Origin: Streptomyces coelicoflavus
GTDB taxonomy: Bacteria > Actinomycetota > Actinomycetes > Streptomycetales > Streptomycetaceae
Direction of reading: 5' to 3'
Assembly: GCF_003112555.1 (NCBI RefSeq)
Contig: NZ_BEWB01000012.1
Span: 186,001-250,000 of the forward strand
Length of the DNA: 64,000 nucleotides
Positions 14,576 through 23,703 of this stretch are shown one piece after another. The notes under the pieces are model-generated. The model was not told where the DNA came from. It did not search any database and saw only the letters and a list, made by a program, of their open reading frames with translations. Every line of letters begins with the position of its first letter. Within the stretch, counting starts at the first letter, position 1. The translations under genes were made by a program, and so were the position numbers.

Positions 14576-17539
14576 ATGGTGACGGAGCCGGTACACGTCA
14601 CGGTGGTCTTCGCCGGGCAGAGCGAATCCTGGGCGAAGTGGATCGACCACCAGGTCCGCGCCGCCGGACGCACCACCACCCTGGTGCGGTGGAACCCGCT
14701 GCGCCGGCCGCCCGCCGCACATGCCCTGACCGACCTGCTCGGCGCGCCGGGCCGCATCCTGCTCGTCATCGACGACTGGTACGAGCGGCTGGGAGCCGAG
14801 CGGTTCGAGGCCTGGGCGTCGGTGCTGCGCCAGGTGCTGCCCGGCTTCCGCGAACGCATCGCCGCCGTGAGCGTCACCGCCCAGCCGCTGCCCGCGGAGG
14901 TCGCCCCGCTCGCCCCGGTCGAGTTGCGCGGCCTGCGCCCCGAGCTGGCCCGCGTCCGCGTCCTGGAGTGCGCGGCGGTCCCGGCCCCCAACACCCTGAT
15001 CGACCTGCGCCGCGGCCCCCGCTTCCCGGACGACCCCCCGGAGGTCTGGCGCGTCCCGCGCCGCAACCGCCGGTTCATCGGCCGTACCGAGCTGCTGGAG
15101 CAGATGTACGCGGGGCTCGCCGGCACCGGGTCCGAGGGAGCCACCCTGGCCCTGCGGGGGCCCAGCGGCGTGGGCAAGACACAGCTGGCGCTGGAGTACG
15201 CCCACCGGTTCGCCGGCGAGTACGACGTCGTCTGGTGGATCACCGCCGTGCAGCGCGTCACCGCCCGCCAGCAGTTCGCCGACCTGGCCCCCGAACTGGG
15301 CGTCCGGGACGGCGGGGACCTGGCGGCCACCATCAAGGCCGTACGCCGGGAACTCGGCGACACCAGCCGCCCCTGGCTGCTGGTCCTCGACGGAGCCGGC
15401 GACCCGGACAAGGTGATCGACCTGATCCCCGACGAGGGACGCGGACACGTCCTGGTCACCACGCACCGCGGCGAATGGGCGGCGCAGGGGGAGATCCTCC
15501 CGGTCGCGGGCTTCGCCCGCCGGGAGAGCGTCGCGTTCGTCGGCCGGCGCACCGAGCGGCTCGACGCGGGCCAGGCCGACCGGCTCGCCGACGCCGTCGA
15601 GGACGTGCCGCTGCTGCTCGACCAGACCGCCGCGTGGCTCGACACCAACCCCACCATGTCCGTCGACGAGTACGTGCGGGACATCCGCGACGGCCGTCCC
15701 GACCGCTTCGGCGTGATGCCGTCCCGGGAGTACCCGGAGAGCTTCCAGGTCGCCTGGGCCAAGCTCCTCAACACCCTGCGCGAGGGCTCCGAGCCCGCCT
15801 GGCACCTGCTCAACCTGCTGGTCTGCTTCTCGCCCGAGGTGGTTCCGGTACGGCTGCTCCAGACCGCCCGCCCCACCGACCTGCCGCCCGAGCTGGCGGA
15901 CCTGGTCGCCGAGCCCAGCAGCTGGAACTCGGCGCTGCGCAAGCTCTCCGAGATCACCTCGATGCGCATCGAGTACGAGCAGGGGCCCCGACTCGACACC
16001 CAGACCGTCGGCACGCTGCGCATGCACCGGCTCTTCCACCGCTTCGTGCGCTACGTCCAGTCGCCCGAGGACGCCGCCCGCCACTTCGCCGCCGCCCGCC
16101 GCCTCCTGGTCTCCACCGACCCCCGCGACTCCTCCACCCCGGGCAACTGGGCCCGCTACGCCGCCCTCATCCCGCACCTGGAGCCGTCCGGCGCCCTCGA
16201 CTCGGACGACTACGACGTCCGGGACCTCGTCCTCAACTGCATCGAGTACCTGCGGATGCGCGGCGAGTACGACGAGGGCCGGCGGCTGAGCCGGCACGCC
16301 GTGGACCGCTGGCGGCAGAACTCCGCGGACACCGACCGGGCCGTCCTGGTCGCCGTCCACCAGCTCGCCAACATGCAGCGCAGGCTGGGCCGGTACACCG
16401 AGGCGGAGGCGACCGGACGCGAGACGGTGCGGCGGCTGAGGGCCGCGAGCGGCGTACGTCCCATCGAGATGATCCGGGCCAAGGACGGACTGGGCGGCAC
16501 GCTCATGGCCCTCGGCCGGTACGCGGAGGCCCGCGCCCTGTTCGAGGAGGCGGCCGAGACCGCGGCCGTCGAGCTGGGCGGCGAGCAGGTACCGCGCACC
16601 CTCACCGTCCGCAGCAACCTGGCCATGGCCCTCGGCCTCCAGGGCCACTACGCCGAGTCGCTCGCCCTGCACCGCAGGATCTTCGAGGCCCGGGTGGAAC
16701 TCCTCGGCGGCAAGGACGCGCTGACCCTCAACTCGGCCCTGCGCACCGCCTGGATGCTGCGCCTGCTCGGCAACTACCGCGAGGCGCTGGAGATCCAGGG
16801 CCACAACTCCCGGCTGCACAGCCAGGTCCTCGACCGCAACCACAGCCAGACCCTGCACGCCGAACACAATCTCGCCCTGTGCTCCCGCCGGGTCGGCGAC
16901 CTTCAGTTCGCCCACGCCATGATGCGCGGCGTGCGGCGCAAACTGGTGCGCCGCCGCGGCTCCCTGCACCCCGAGACGCTCCTGGTCTCCTGCGACTACG
17001 CGATGCTGCTGCGCCAGCTGGGAGAGACGGAGGAGGCCCGGGACCTGGCCGAGGCCACCGCCGTGCACTACGCGGCACAGCTCGGCGAGGACCACCCGTA
17101 CACCGTCGGAGCCAGGGACAACGTGGCGGTCATCATGCGCGAGACGGGTGACGCGCGCGGCGCCCTGGAGCTGTCCCGGCAGTGCACGGCGCAGATGGAG
17201 AAGGCGGTGGGCCGGGACCATCCGTGGTCCGTGGGCTCCGCCAAGAACGAGGTGGCCGCGCTGGTCGGCGCCGGTGAGAAGGAGGCCGCGGCCGCCCTGG
17301 GCCGGGACGCCTGCGCCCGCTCCGCCCGCGCCCTGGGCGAGAACCACATCCTCACCGTCAGTCTCCGCGCCGGGCTCGCCCTCGATCTCGCCGACACGGG
17401 AGAGCGCGAGGAGGCCGAGGCCCTGCGGCGGGACGTGGCCGCCCGGCTCACCGCGCTGTTCGGCGCGGATCATCCGCAGCTCCGGGAGATTCAGGAGCGG
17501 CGGCACCCCTACTGGGACTTCGAACCCCAGCCGATCTGA
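14576..17539 (+). CDS. FxsT-like STAND protein: TIR-like, NB-ARC and TPR domains
   Basis: A 987-residue protein. Residues ~5-130 resemble a TIR domain (VTVVFAGQSESWAKWIDHQV...LVRWNP, ILLVIDDWYE, and a FEAW motif where TIR NADases carry their Glu). Residues ~165-480 are an NB-ARC/STAND NTPase: FIGRTELLEQMYAGL, P-loop GPSGVGKT (195-202), WLLVLDGAGD and HVLVTTHRGEW. From ~540 to the end are tetratricopeptide repeats of the kinesin-light-chain type (ALGRYAEARALFEEAAETA, YREALEIQGHNSRLHSQVL). This layout matches the FxSxx-COOH system TPR protein. GAGGGG precedes the ATG at 14576. Probable role: sensor/effector that oligomerises on ligand binding; whether the TIR region is catalytic is uncertain. 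Confidence 0.85.
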   Translation: MVTEPVHVTVVFAGQSESWAKWIDHQVRAAGRTTTLVRWNPLRRPPAAHALTDLLGAPGRILLVIDDWYERLGAERFEAWASVLRQVLPGFRERIAAVSVTAQPLPAEVAPLAPVELRGLRPELARVRVLECAAVPAPNTLIDLRRGPRFPDDPPEVWRVPRRNRRFIGRTELLEQMYAGLAGTGSEGATLALRGPSGVGKTQLALEYAHRFAGEYDVVWWITAVQRVTARQQFADLAPELGVRDGGDLAATIKAVRRELGDTSRPWLLVLDGAGDPDKVIDLIPDEGRGHVLVTTHRGEWAAQGEILPVAGFARRESVAFVGRRTERLDAGQADRLADAVEDVPLLLDQTAAWLDTNPTMSVDEYVRDIRDGRPDRFGVMPSREYPESFQVAWAKLLNTLREGSEPAWHLLNLLVCFSPEVVPVRLLQTARPTDLPPELADLVAEPSSWNSALRKLSEITSMRIEYEQGPRLDTQTVGTLRMHRLFHRFVRYVQSPEDAARHFAAARRLLVSTDPRDSSTPGNWARYAALIPHLEPSGALDSDDYDVRDLVLNCIEYLRMRGEYDEGRRLSRHAVDRWRQNSADTDRAVLVAVHQLANMQRRLGRYTEAEATGRETVRRLRAASGVRPIEMIRAKDGLGGTLMALGRYAEARALFEEAAETAAVELGGEQVPRTLTVRSNLAMALGLQGHYAESLALHRRIFEARVELLGGKDALTLNSALRTAWMLRLLGNYREALEIQGHNSRLHSQVLDRNHSQTLHAEHNLALCSRRVGDLQFAHAMMRGVRRKLVRRRGSLHPETLLVSCDYAMLLRQLGETEEARDLAEATAVHYAAQLGEDHPYTVGARDNVAVIMRETGDARGALELSRQCTAQMEKAVGRDHPWSVGSAKNEVAALVGAGEKEAAAALGRDACARSARALGENHILTVSLRAGLALDLADTGEREEAEALRRDVAARLTALFGADHPQLREIQERRHPYWDFEPQPI

Positions 17540-17550
17540 CCCGCGACATG

Positions 17551-17588
17551 CCGAGGGGCCGGCCCCGTCGCCGGGACCGGCCCCTCGG
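17551..17588. terminator. Bidirectional terminator
   Basis: The arm 17551-17562 pairs perfectly with 17577-17588 (12 bp), and the loop can pair further. It is placed between the convergent STAND gene and the 2-oxoglutarate dehydrogenase gene. Confidence 0.8.
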
Positions 17589-17634
17589 TCGGGCCTGTGT
17601 GCTCAGACTCGTGCGGTCGGGCTCCTCCGAGGAC

Positions 17635-20600
17635 TCAGGCCTCGAACACCTCGCGCACCAGCTGCTCCTGCTCGGCCTGGTGCCGCTTGGCGGAACCGAC
17701 GGCCGGCGACGAGCCGTGCGGGCGCGAGATGCGCCGCAGCCGCTCGCCGTGCGGGACGTCGGCGCCGACCGCCAGGTCCAGGTGGTCGATCAGGTTGAGC
17801 GCGATGAACGGCCAGGCACCCTGGTTCGCCGGCTCCTCCTGGGTCCACAGGTACTTCTCGGCGTTCGGGTACTTGGCGATCTCCGCCTGGAGCTCGGCAC
17901 CCGGCAGCGGGTACAGGCGCTCGATGCGGATGATGGCCGTGTCCGTGATGCCGCGCTTCTTCCGCTCGGCGTCGAGGTCGTAGTAGACCTTGCCGGCGCA
18001 GAAGACGACCTTCTTGACCGCGGCCGCGTCGACCGAGTCGTCGCCGATGACCGGGCGGAACTGGCCCGTCGTGAACTCCTCCGCCTTCGACGCCGCCGCC
18101 TTCAGGCGCAGCATCGACTTCGGGGTGAAGACCACCAGCGGCTTGTGGTGCGGGTTGTGCACCTGCCACCGCAGGAGGTGGAAGTAGTTCGACGGCAGGG
18201 TCGGCATCGCGACCGTCATGTTGTTCTGCGCGCACAGCTGGAGGAAGCGCTCCGGGCGGGCCGAGGAGTGGTCCGGGCCCTGGCCCTCGTAGCCGTGCGG
18301 GAGCAGGAGCGTCACGCCGCTCGTCTGGTTCCACTTCTGCTCGGCCGACGAGATGAACTCGTCCACGACCGTCTGCGCGCCGTTGACGAAGTCGCCGAAC
18401 TGCGCCTCCCACATCACCAGCGCGTCCGGGCGGGCCAGCGAGTAGCCGTACTCGAAGCCCATCACCGCGTACTCGGAGAGCAGGGAGTTGTAGACGTTGT
18501 ACCGGGCCTGGTCCTCGGACAGGTACAGCAGCGGCGTGAACTCGTCGCCCGTCTCACGGTCGATGACGACCGCGTGGCGCTGGCCGAAGGTGCCGCGCTG
18601 CGAGTCCTGGCCGGTCAGCCGGACCGGCACGCCGTCCAGCAGGAGGGAGCCGACGGCGAGGGTCTCGCCCATGCCCCAGTCGATCGTGCCGTCCTCGACC
18701 ATCGCCGCGCGGCGCTGGAGCTGCGGCAGCAGCCGCGGGTGCACGGTGACGTGGTCGGGGATGTTGACCTGGGACTCGGCGATCCGCTTGACGGTCTCGG
18801 CGGTGATCGCGGTGTTCACGGCGACCGGGAACTCCGCCTGCGGCTCCGAGGGCTCCGCGGACGCCGGCTGGGAGACGGCCTCGCGGACCTCGGTGAAGAC
18901 CTTCTCCAGCTGGCCCTGGTAGTCCTGGAGCGCCTGCTCGGCCTCCTCCAGCGTGATGTCGCCGCGACCGATGAGGGACTCGGTGTACAGCTTGCGCACC
19001 GAGCGCTTCTTGTCGATCAGGTCGTACATCAGCGGCTGGGTGAAGGCCGGGTTGTCGGTCTCGTTGTGACCGCGGCGGCGGTAGCACAGGAGGTCGATCA
19101 CCACGTCCTTGTTGAACGCCTGGCGGAACTCGAAGGCCAGCCGCGCCACGCGGACGCACGCCTCCGGGTCGTCGCCGTTCACGTGGAAGATCGGGGCCTC
19201 GATCATGCGGGCCACGTCGGTGGCGTACATGGAGGAGCGCGAGGACTCCGGGGCGGCGGTGAAGCCGACCTGGTTGTTGATGACCACGTGGACCGTGCCG
19301 CCGGTGCGGTAGCCGCGCAGCTGCGACATGTTCAGGGTCTCGGCCACCACGCCCTGGCCCGCGAAGGCCGCGTCGCCGTGGATCGCCACCGGCAGGACGG
19401 TGAAGTCCGTGCCGCCCTTGTTGATGATGTCCTGCTTGGCGCGGGAGACGCCCTCCAGGACCGGGTCGACCGCCTCCAGGTGCGAGGGGTTGGCGACCAG
19501 CGAGACGTTGATCTGCTCGCCGTCCAGGCCGGTGAAGGTGCCCTCGGCGCCCAGGTGGTACTTCACGTCGCCGGAGCCGTGCATCGACTTCGGGTCGAGA
19601 TTGCCCTCGAACTCGCGGAAGATCTGCGCGTACGACTTGCCGACCACGTTGGCCAGCACGTTCAGCCGGCCGCGGTGGGCCATGCCGATGACGACCTCGT
19701 CCAGGCGGGACTCGGCCGCCGAGTCGATGACCGCGTCGAGCAGCGGGATGACGGACTCGCCGCCCTCCAGGGAGAACCGCTTCTGGCCGACGTACTTGGT
19801 CTGGAGGAAGGTCTCGAAGGCCTCCGCCGCGTTCAGCCGGCGCAGGATGCGCAGCTGCTCCTCGCGCTCCGGCTTGGTGTGCGAGCGCTCGATGCGGTCC
19901 TGGATCCACTTGCGCTGCTTGGGGTCCTGGATGTGCATGAACTCGACGCCCGTGGTGCGGCAGTACGAGTCGCGCAGCACGCCGAGGATGTCGCGCAGCT
20001 TCATCAGGGACTTGCCGGCGAAGCCGCCGACCGCGAACTCGCGCTCCAGGTCCCACAGGGTGAGCCCGTGCTCGGTGATGTCCAGGTCGGGGTGCTTGCG
20101 CTGCTGGTACTCCAGCGGGTCGGTGTCGGCCATGACGTGGCCGCGGACCCGGTAGGAGTGGATCAGCTCGAAGACGCGGGCGGCCTTGGTGACGTCGTCG
20201 TCGTGCGAGGCGTCGATGTCCTTGAGCCAGCGGACCGGCTCGTAGGGGATGCGCAGCGCCTTGAAGATCTCGTCGTAGAAGCCGCTCTCGCCCAGGAGCA
20301 GGTTGGCGACCTGGCGCAGGAACTCGCCGGAGGCGGCGCCCTGGATCACCCGGTGGTCGTAGGTCGACGTGAGCGTCATGACCTTCGAGATGCCGAGCTT
20401 GTTCAGGGTGTCCTGGCTGGTGCCCTGGAACTCCGCCGGGTAGTCCATGGAGCCGACGCCCAGGATGACCGACTGGCCGGGCATCAGGCGCGGCACGGAG
20501 TGGACGGTGCCGAGGCCGCCGGGGTTGGTCAGGGAGACCGTGACGCCGGTGAAGTCGTCCATCGTCAGCTTGTTGTCGCGGGCGCGACGGACGATGTCCT

Positions 20601-21453
20601 CGTAGGCCTGCCAGAACTCGAAGAAGTTCAGCGTCTCGGCCTTCTTGATCGCCGCGACGACCAGCTGGCGGTCGCCGTTGGGCTTGACCAGGTCGATGGC
20701 GAGGCCGAGGTTGATGTGGGCCGGCTTGACCAGGGTCGGCTTGCCGTCCTTCTCGCCGAACGAGTGGTTCATCGCCGGCATGGCCTTGATGGCCTGCACC
20801 ATCGCGTAGCCGATCAGGTGCGTGAAGGAGATCTTCCCGCCCCGGGCGCGCTTGAGGTGGTTGTTGATGACGATGCGGTTGTCGAACAGCAGCTTCACCG
20901 GGACCGCGCGCACGGACGTGGCCGTGGGCAGCTCCAGCGAGGCGTTCATGTTCTTCGCGACCGCGGCGGCCGGGCCGCGCAGCGTCACCAGCTCGGGGCC
21001 CTCGGGGGCGGCGTCGGCGTCCTTGGCGGGCGCGGCGGCCTTCGCCTGCGGCTTGGCGGCGGGCTTGGCCGGGGCGGCGGCGGGCTTGGCGGCCGGAGCG
21101 GCCGGGGCCGCGGCGGCGGGCTGCGCGGCCGGCTTCGCGGGCGCGGGCGCCGGGGTGGCGGCCTTCGGCTGGGCGGGGGCCGGTGCCTGCGGGGCGGGCG
21201 CGGCCTGCGGCGTGCTGCCGGGGGCCGCGGTCGCCGTGCCGGCGGCCGGCTGGGCCGCCGCTCCGGGCTTGTAGTCGGCGAAGAAGTCCCACCAGGCTCG
21301 GTCCACGGAGTTCGGGTCCTGGAGGTACTGCTGATAAATCTCGTCGACGAGCCACTCATTGGCACCGAAGGCGGCCGCGGGGTTCTTACCCGCGGTGCCC
21401 GCTTGGTCGGTGTCGGTCGAGATGCTCGAGTTACTGGGGGACTGTGGCGACAC
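17635..21453 (-). CDS. kgd: Multifunctional 2-oxoglutarate dehydrogenase E1/E2 (2-oxoglutarate decarboxylase)
   Basis: A 1,272-residue actinobacterial fusion. A short N-terminal E1o segment (NEWLVDEIYQQYLQDPNSVDRAWWDFF) and a long Ala/Pro/Lys linker precede an E2-like succinyltransferase domain with the acyltransferase motif TSTYDHRVIQGA. The ThDP-dependent E1 domain follows (HVNGDDPEACVRVARLAF; RRRGHNETDNP), then the C-terminal transketolase-like domains. It catalyses ThDP-dependent decarboxylation of 2-oxoglutarate and succinyl transfer in the TCA cycle. There is no lipoyl domain; family members borrow that of pyruvate dehydrogenase E2. The start is GTG at 21453 (VSPQSPSNSS), the usual N-terminus, with AGAGGG some 13 bp upstream; the upstream in-frame GTG at 21480 has no ribosome site. 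Confidence 0.94.
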   Translation of the reverse strand: MSPQSPSNSSISTDTDQAGTAGKNPAAAFGANEWLVDEIYQQYLQDPNSVDRAWWDFFADYKPGAAAQPAAGTATAAPGSTPQAAPAPQAPAPAQPKAATPAPAPAKPAAQPAAAAPAAPAAKPAAAPAKPAAKPQAKAAAPAKDADAAPEGPELVTLRGPAAAVAKNMNASLELPTATSVRAVPVKLLFDNRIVINNHLKRARGGKISFTHLIGYAMVQAIKAMPAMNHSFGEKDGKPTLVKPAHINLGLAIDLVKPNGDRQLVVAAIKKAETLNFFEFWQAYEDIVRRARDNKLTMDDFTGVTVSLTNPGGLGTVHSVPRLMPGQSVILGVGSMDYPAEFQGTSQDTLNKLGISKVMTLTSTYDHRVIQGAASGEFLRQVANLLLGESGFYDEIFKALRIPYEPVRWLKDIDASHDDDVTKAARVFELIHSYRVRGHVMADTDPLEYQQRKHPDLDITEHGLTLWDLEREFAVGGFAGKSLMKLRDILGVLRDSYCRTTGVEFMHIQDPKQRKWIQDRIERSHTKPEREEQLRILRRLNAAEAFETFLQTKYVGQKRFSLEGGESVIPLLDAVIDSAAESRLDEVVIGMAHRGRLNVLANVVGKSYAQIFREFEGNLDPKSMHGSGDVKYHLGAEGTFTGLDGEQINVSLVANPSHLEAVDPVLEGVSRAKQDIINKGGTDFTVLPVAIHGDAAFAGQGVVAETLNMSQLRGYRTGGTVHVVINNQVGFTAAPESSRSSMYATDVARMIEAPIFHVNGDDPEACVRVARLAFEFRQAFNKDVVIDLLCYRRRGHNETDNPAFTQPLMYDLIDKKRSVRKLYTESLIGRGDITLEEAEQALQDYQGQLEKVFTEVREAVSQPASAEPSEPQAEFPVAVNTAITAETVKRIAESQVNIPDHVTVHPRLLPQLQRRAAMVEDGTIDWGMGETLAVGSLLLDGVPVRLTGQDSQRGTFGQRHAVVIDRETGDEFTPLLYLSEDQARYNVYNSLLSEYAVMGFEYGYSLARPDALVMWEAQFGDFVNGAQTVVDEFISSAEQKWNQTSGVTLLLPHGYEGQGPDHSSARPERFLQLCAQNNMTVAMPTLPSNYFHLLRWQVHNPHHKPLVVFTPKSMLRLKAAASKAEEFTTGQFRPVIGDDSVDAAAVKKVVFCAGKVYYDLDAERKKRGITDTAIIRIERLYPLPGAELQAEIAKYPNAEKYLWTQEEPANQGAWPFIALNLIDHLDLAVGADVPHGERLRRISRPHGSSPAVGSAKRHQAEQEQLVREVFEA

Positions 21454-21734
21454 GGCGAGAACCGCCCTCTTCCGCTTCACAAGGATGGTGGACAGCGGGA
21501 ATCAAGGCTACGCCTACCGGCACCGGAAGGTCAGGCTGGGCCCGTTCATCGTCGCGTAAGTCACATCGCAGACCGCGTTTCAGTGCTGGAAATGGCGGGA
21601 AACAAGCGAGGTTCCGCTGCGTGAGGGATGGGGAGACCGAGGCCCGGCGCCCCGAGGACGCGGTCCTGTGCCTGATCACACGTGTCCGCCAGCGCGGATG
21701 CAGTGGATCTTGACGCTCCGCTTCGAACCCTACG

Positions 21735-22859
21735 TCAACCGGACCGTGACGGCAGGCCCGGAAGAGTGATGAGAATCCGGCAGCCCCGCTCGGATTCGGC
21801 CACTCCGATCCGGCCGCCGTGCAGATCCACCGCCCAGCGTGCGATCGCGAGCCCCAGACCGGTGCCTCCGTCGCTGCCCGGACCGTGCGGCCGCGACACC
21901 GAACCCCGGTTGAACCGCTCGAACACCCGGCGCCACTCCGAGCGCGGAATGCCGGGCCCTTCGTCGAGCACCTCCAGCTCCAGGGACTCCGGCAGCTCCC
22001 CGCACCGCGCCCGGACCGTCACCCGGCCGTGCGGCGGGCTGTGCTTGACGGCATTGTCGATGAGGTTGGCGACGACCTGGTGGATGCGCTCGGGGTCGGC
22101 GTGCGCGGTCAGGTCCCCGGGGAAGACGTCGAGGGCCAGATGGACGTCGGTGCGGGTGTGGCTGCCGGACCCCGAGGCGATGCCCGCCCGTGCCGAGGCG
22201 AGCATGTTGGCCTCCTTCAGCACGCCCGCGAGGTAGGGCCACACCTCGAAGCGCCGCTTGCGCAGCGGTATGACGCCGTTGTCCAGGCGGGAGAGGTCGA
22301 GGAGCGTCTCCACCAGCCGGCCGAGCCGCTCGGTCTGCCCGAGCGCCGTGCGCATGGTCTCGGGGTCGGCCTCGGTGACCCCGTCGACGATGTTCTCCAG
22401 CACCGCGCGCAGGCCCGCGATGGGGGTGCGCAGCTCGTGCGAGACGTTCGCCACCAGCTCCTTGCGCTGGAGGTCCTGGGCCTCCAGGTCGTCGGCCATG
22501 CGGTTGATGGTGACGGCCAGGTCGCCCAGTTCGTCGCGGCGGTTCTCACTCACCCGGCGGGTGTAGTCGCCGTGCGAGATGGACCGGGCGACGGCGTTCA
22601 TCTCGTCCAGCGGAGCGGTCAGCGAGTGCGCCACGAACTGCGTGATCAGCAGCGTGGCGATCATCGAGAACACCGTGATGAAGCGCAGCTCCGTCTTGGT
22701 GTGCACCGCTATCACCGACAGGCCGGTGGTGATCAGCACCGACGTGACGACCAGCGCGCCCAGCTTGGTCTTGATCGAGAACGGGCGTACGCCACCCCAG
22801 GGATCCCCGGCTCTCCGGGGGCCGGGGCTCCTCCGTGCGGCTTCCCGTCCCCGGCTCAT
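21735..22859 (-). CDS. Sensor histidine kinase (HAMP, HisKA, HATPase)
   Basis: A 374-residue kinase. A basic, Pro-rich N-terminus is followed by two close transmembrane helices (LGALVVTSVLITTGLSVIAV; FITVFSMIATLLITQFVAH) with almost no extracellular loop. A HAMP linker (LTAPLDEMNAVARSISHGDY), a HisKA H-box (VANVSHELRTPIAGL) and an ATPase domain (N-box NLIDNAVKHSPP, DEGPGIP, GGTGLGLAIARW) follow. The lack of a sensory loop suggests it senses within the membrane. The start codon overlaps the response regulator stop as ATGA. The pair lies just beyond kgd, as in S. coelicolor. Signal unknown. Confidence 0.92.
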   Translation of the reverse strand: MSRGREAARRSPGPRRAGDPWGGVRPFSIKTKLGALVVTSVLITTGLSVIAVHTKTELRFITVFSMIATLLITQFVAHSLTAPLDEMNAVARSISHGDYTRRVSENRRDELGDLAVTINRMADDLEAQDLQRKELVANVSHELRTPIAGLRAVLENIVDGVTEADPETMRTALGQTERLGRLVETLLDLSRLDNGVIPLRKRRFEVWPYLAGVLKEANMLASARAGIASGSGSHTRTDVHLALDVFPGDLTAHADPERIHQVVANLIDNAVKHSPPHGRVTVRARCGELPESLELEVLDEGPGIPRSEWRRVFERFNRGSVSRPHGPGSDGGTGLGLAIARWAVDLHGGRIGVAESERGCRILITLPGLPSRSG

Positions 22860-23590
22860 GGCGTCGGTGTCTCCAACGCGTAGCCCACGCCGTGCACGGT
22901 GCGGATGCGCTCGGCGCCGATCTTCCGGCGCAGCGCCTTGATGTGGCTGTCCACGGTCCGGGTGCCCGAGGCGTCGGCCCAGTCCCAGACCTCGGCGAGC
23001 AGCTGCTCGCGGGAGAGCACCGCGCGCGGCGTGTTCGCCAGGCAGACCAGCAGGTCGAACTCGGTCGGAGTGAGGTGGACGTCCTCGCTGCGCACCCGCA
23101 CCCGGCGCTGCGCGTGGTCGATCTCCAGCTCGCCCAGGCGCAGGATGCCGCTGCGCGGCGTCGAGGCGGCCACCACGGCCCGCTCGACCCGCCGCAGCAG
23201 CACGTGCACGCGGGCGGCCAGCTCGCGCATCGAGAACGGCTTGGTCATGTAGTCGTCGGCGCCGACGCCGAGGCCGACCAGCATGTCCGTCTCGTCGTCG
23301 CGCGCGGTGAGCATCAGCACCGGCACCGGCCGCTGGGCCTGCACGCGGCGGCAGACCTCCAGGCCGTCGAAGCCGGGCAGCATGATGTCGAGGATCAGCA
23401 GGTCGGGCTGCCAAGCCTCGGCCGTGTCGACGGCGGACGGACCGTCGCCCGCCGTTTGCACCAGGAACCCTTCGGCGCGCAGGCGGGTCGCGATGGCGTC
23501 CACGATCGTCTGATCGTCCTCGACCACCAGCACCCGGCGCTGGGCGCCCTGGGTGGCCGTGCCGTTGTGGGAGGTCTGTGTCTGCTCCAT
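22856..23590 (-). CDS. OmpR/PhoB-type response regulator
   Basis: A 244-residue regulator. The receiver domain has acidic pocket VEDD, phospho-acceptor Asp68 (LLILDIMLPG), Thr (LMLTARDD) and Lys (YMTKPF). The C-terminal winged helix (VHLTPTEFDLLVCLANTPRA, TVDSHIKALRRKIG) is OmpR-like and ends RIRTVHGVGYAL. It precedes and overlaps the kinase gene by 4 bp, so the two are made together. The targets cannot be read from the sequence. Confidence 0.94.
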   Translation of the reverse strand: MEQTQTSHNGTATQGAQRRVLVVEDDQTIVDAIATRLRAEGFLVQTAGDGPSAVDTAEAWQPDLLILDIMLPGFDGLEVCRRVQAQRPVPVLMLTARDDETDMLVGLGVGADDYMTKPFSMRELAARVHVLLRRVERAVVAASTPRSGILRLGELEIDHAQRRVRVRSEDVHLTPTEFDLLVCLANTPRAVLSREQLLAEVWDWADASGTRTVDSHIKALRRKIGAERIRTVHGVGYALETPTP

Positions 23591-23644
23591 CGCCCGCCCC
23601 TGAGGTGTGCTTTCCGGAATCCGTGGGGTGATCCCATGACTGCG

Positions 23645-23671
23645 CCTGACGCTTGAATGATCCGCGTCAGG
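23645..23671. terminator. Hairpin between response regulator and spermidine-synthase-like genes
   Basis: CCTGACGC (23645-23652) pairs with GCGTCAGG (23664-23671) around an 11-nt AT-rich loop. It could end transcription from the upstream minus-strand gene or be an operator for the two-component genes; the position fits either. Confidence 0.4.
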
Positions 23672-23703
23672 GCAGCAGCGTACGGGGAGTCACCGCGCCT
23701 TTG

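Noticed and set aside
17548..21624. A 1,358-codon open frame on the plus strand opposite kgd
   Set aside because: It is the mirror image of the kgd gene: no motif, no ribosome site, and composition set by the third-position GC bias of the real gene.
21735..23414. A 559-codon frame suggesting a longer histidine kinase
   Set aside because: The first 185 codons are the out-of-frame shadow of the response regulator; the kinase starts at ATG 22859.
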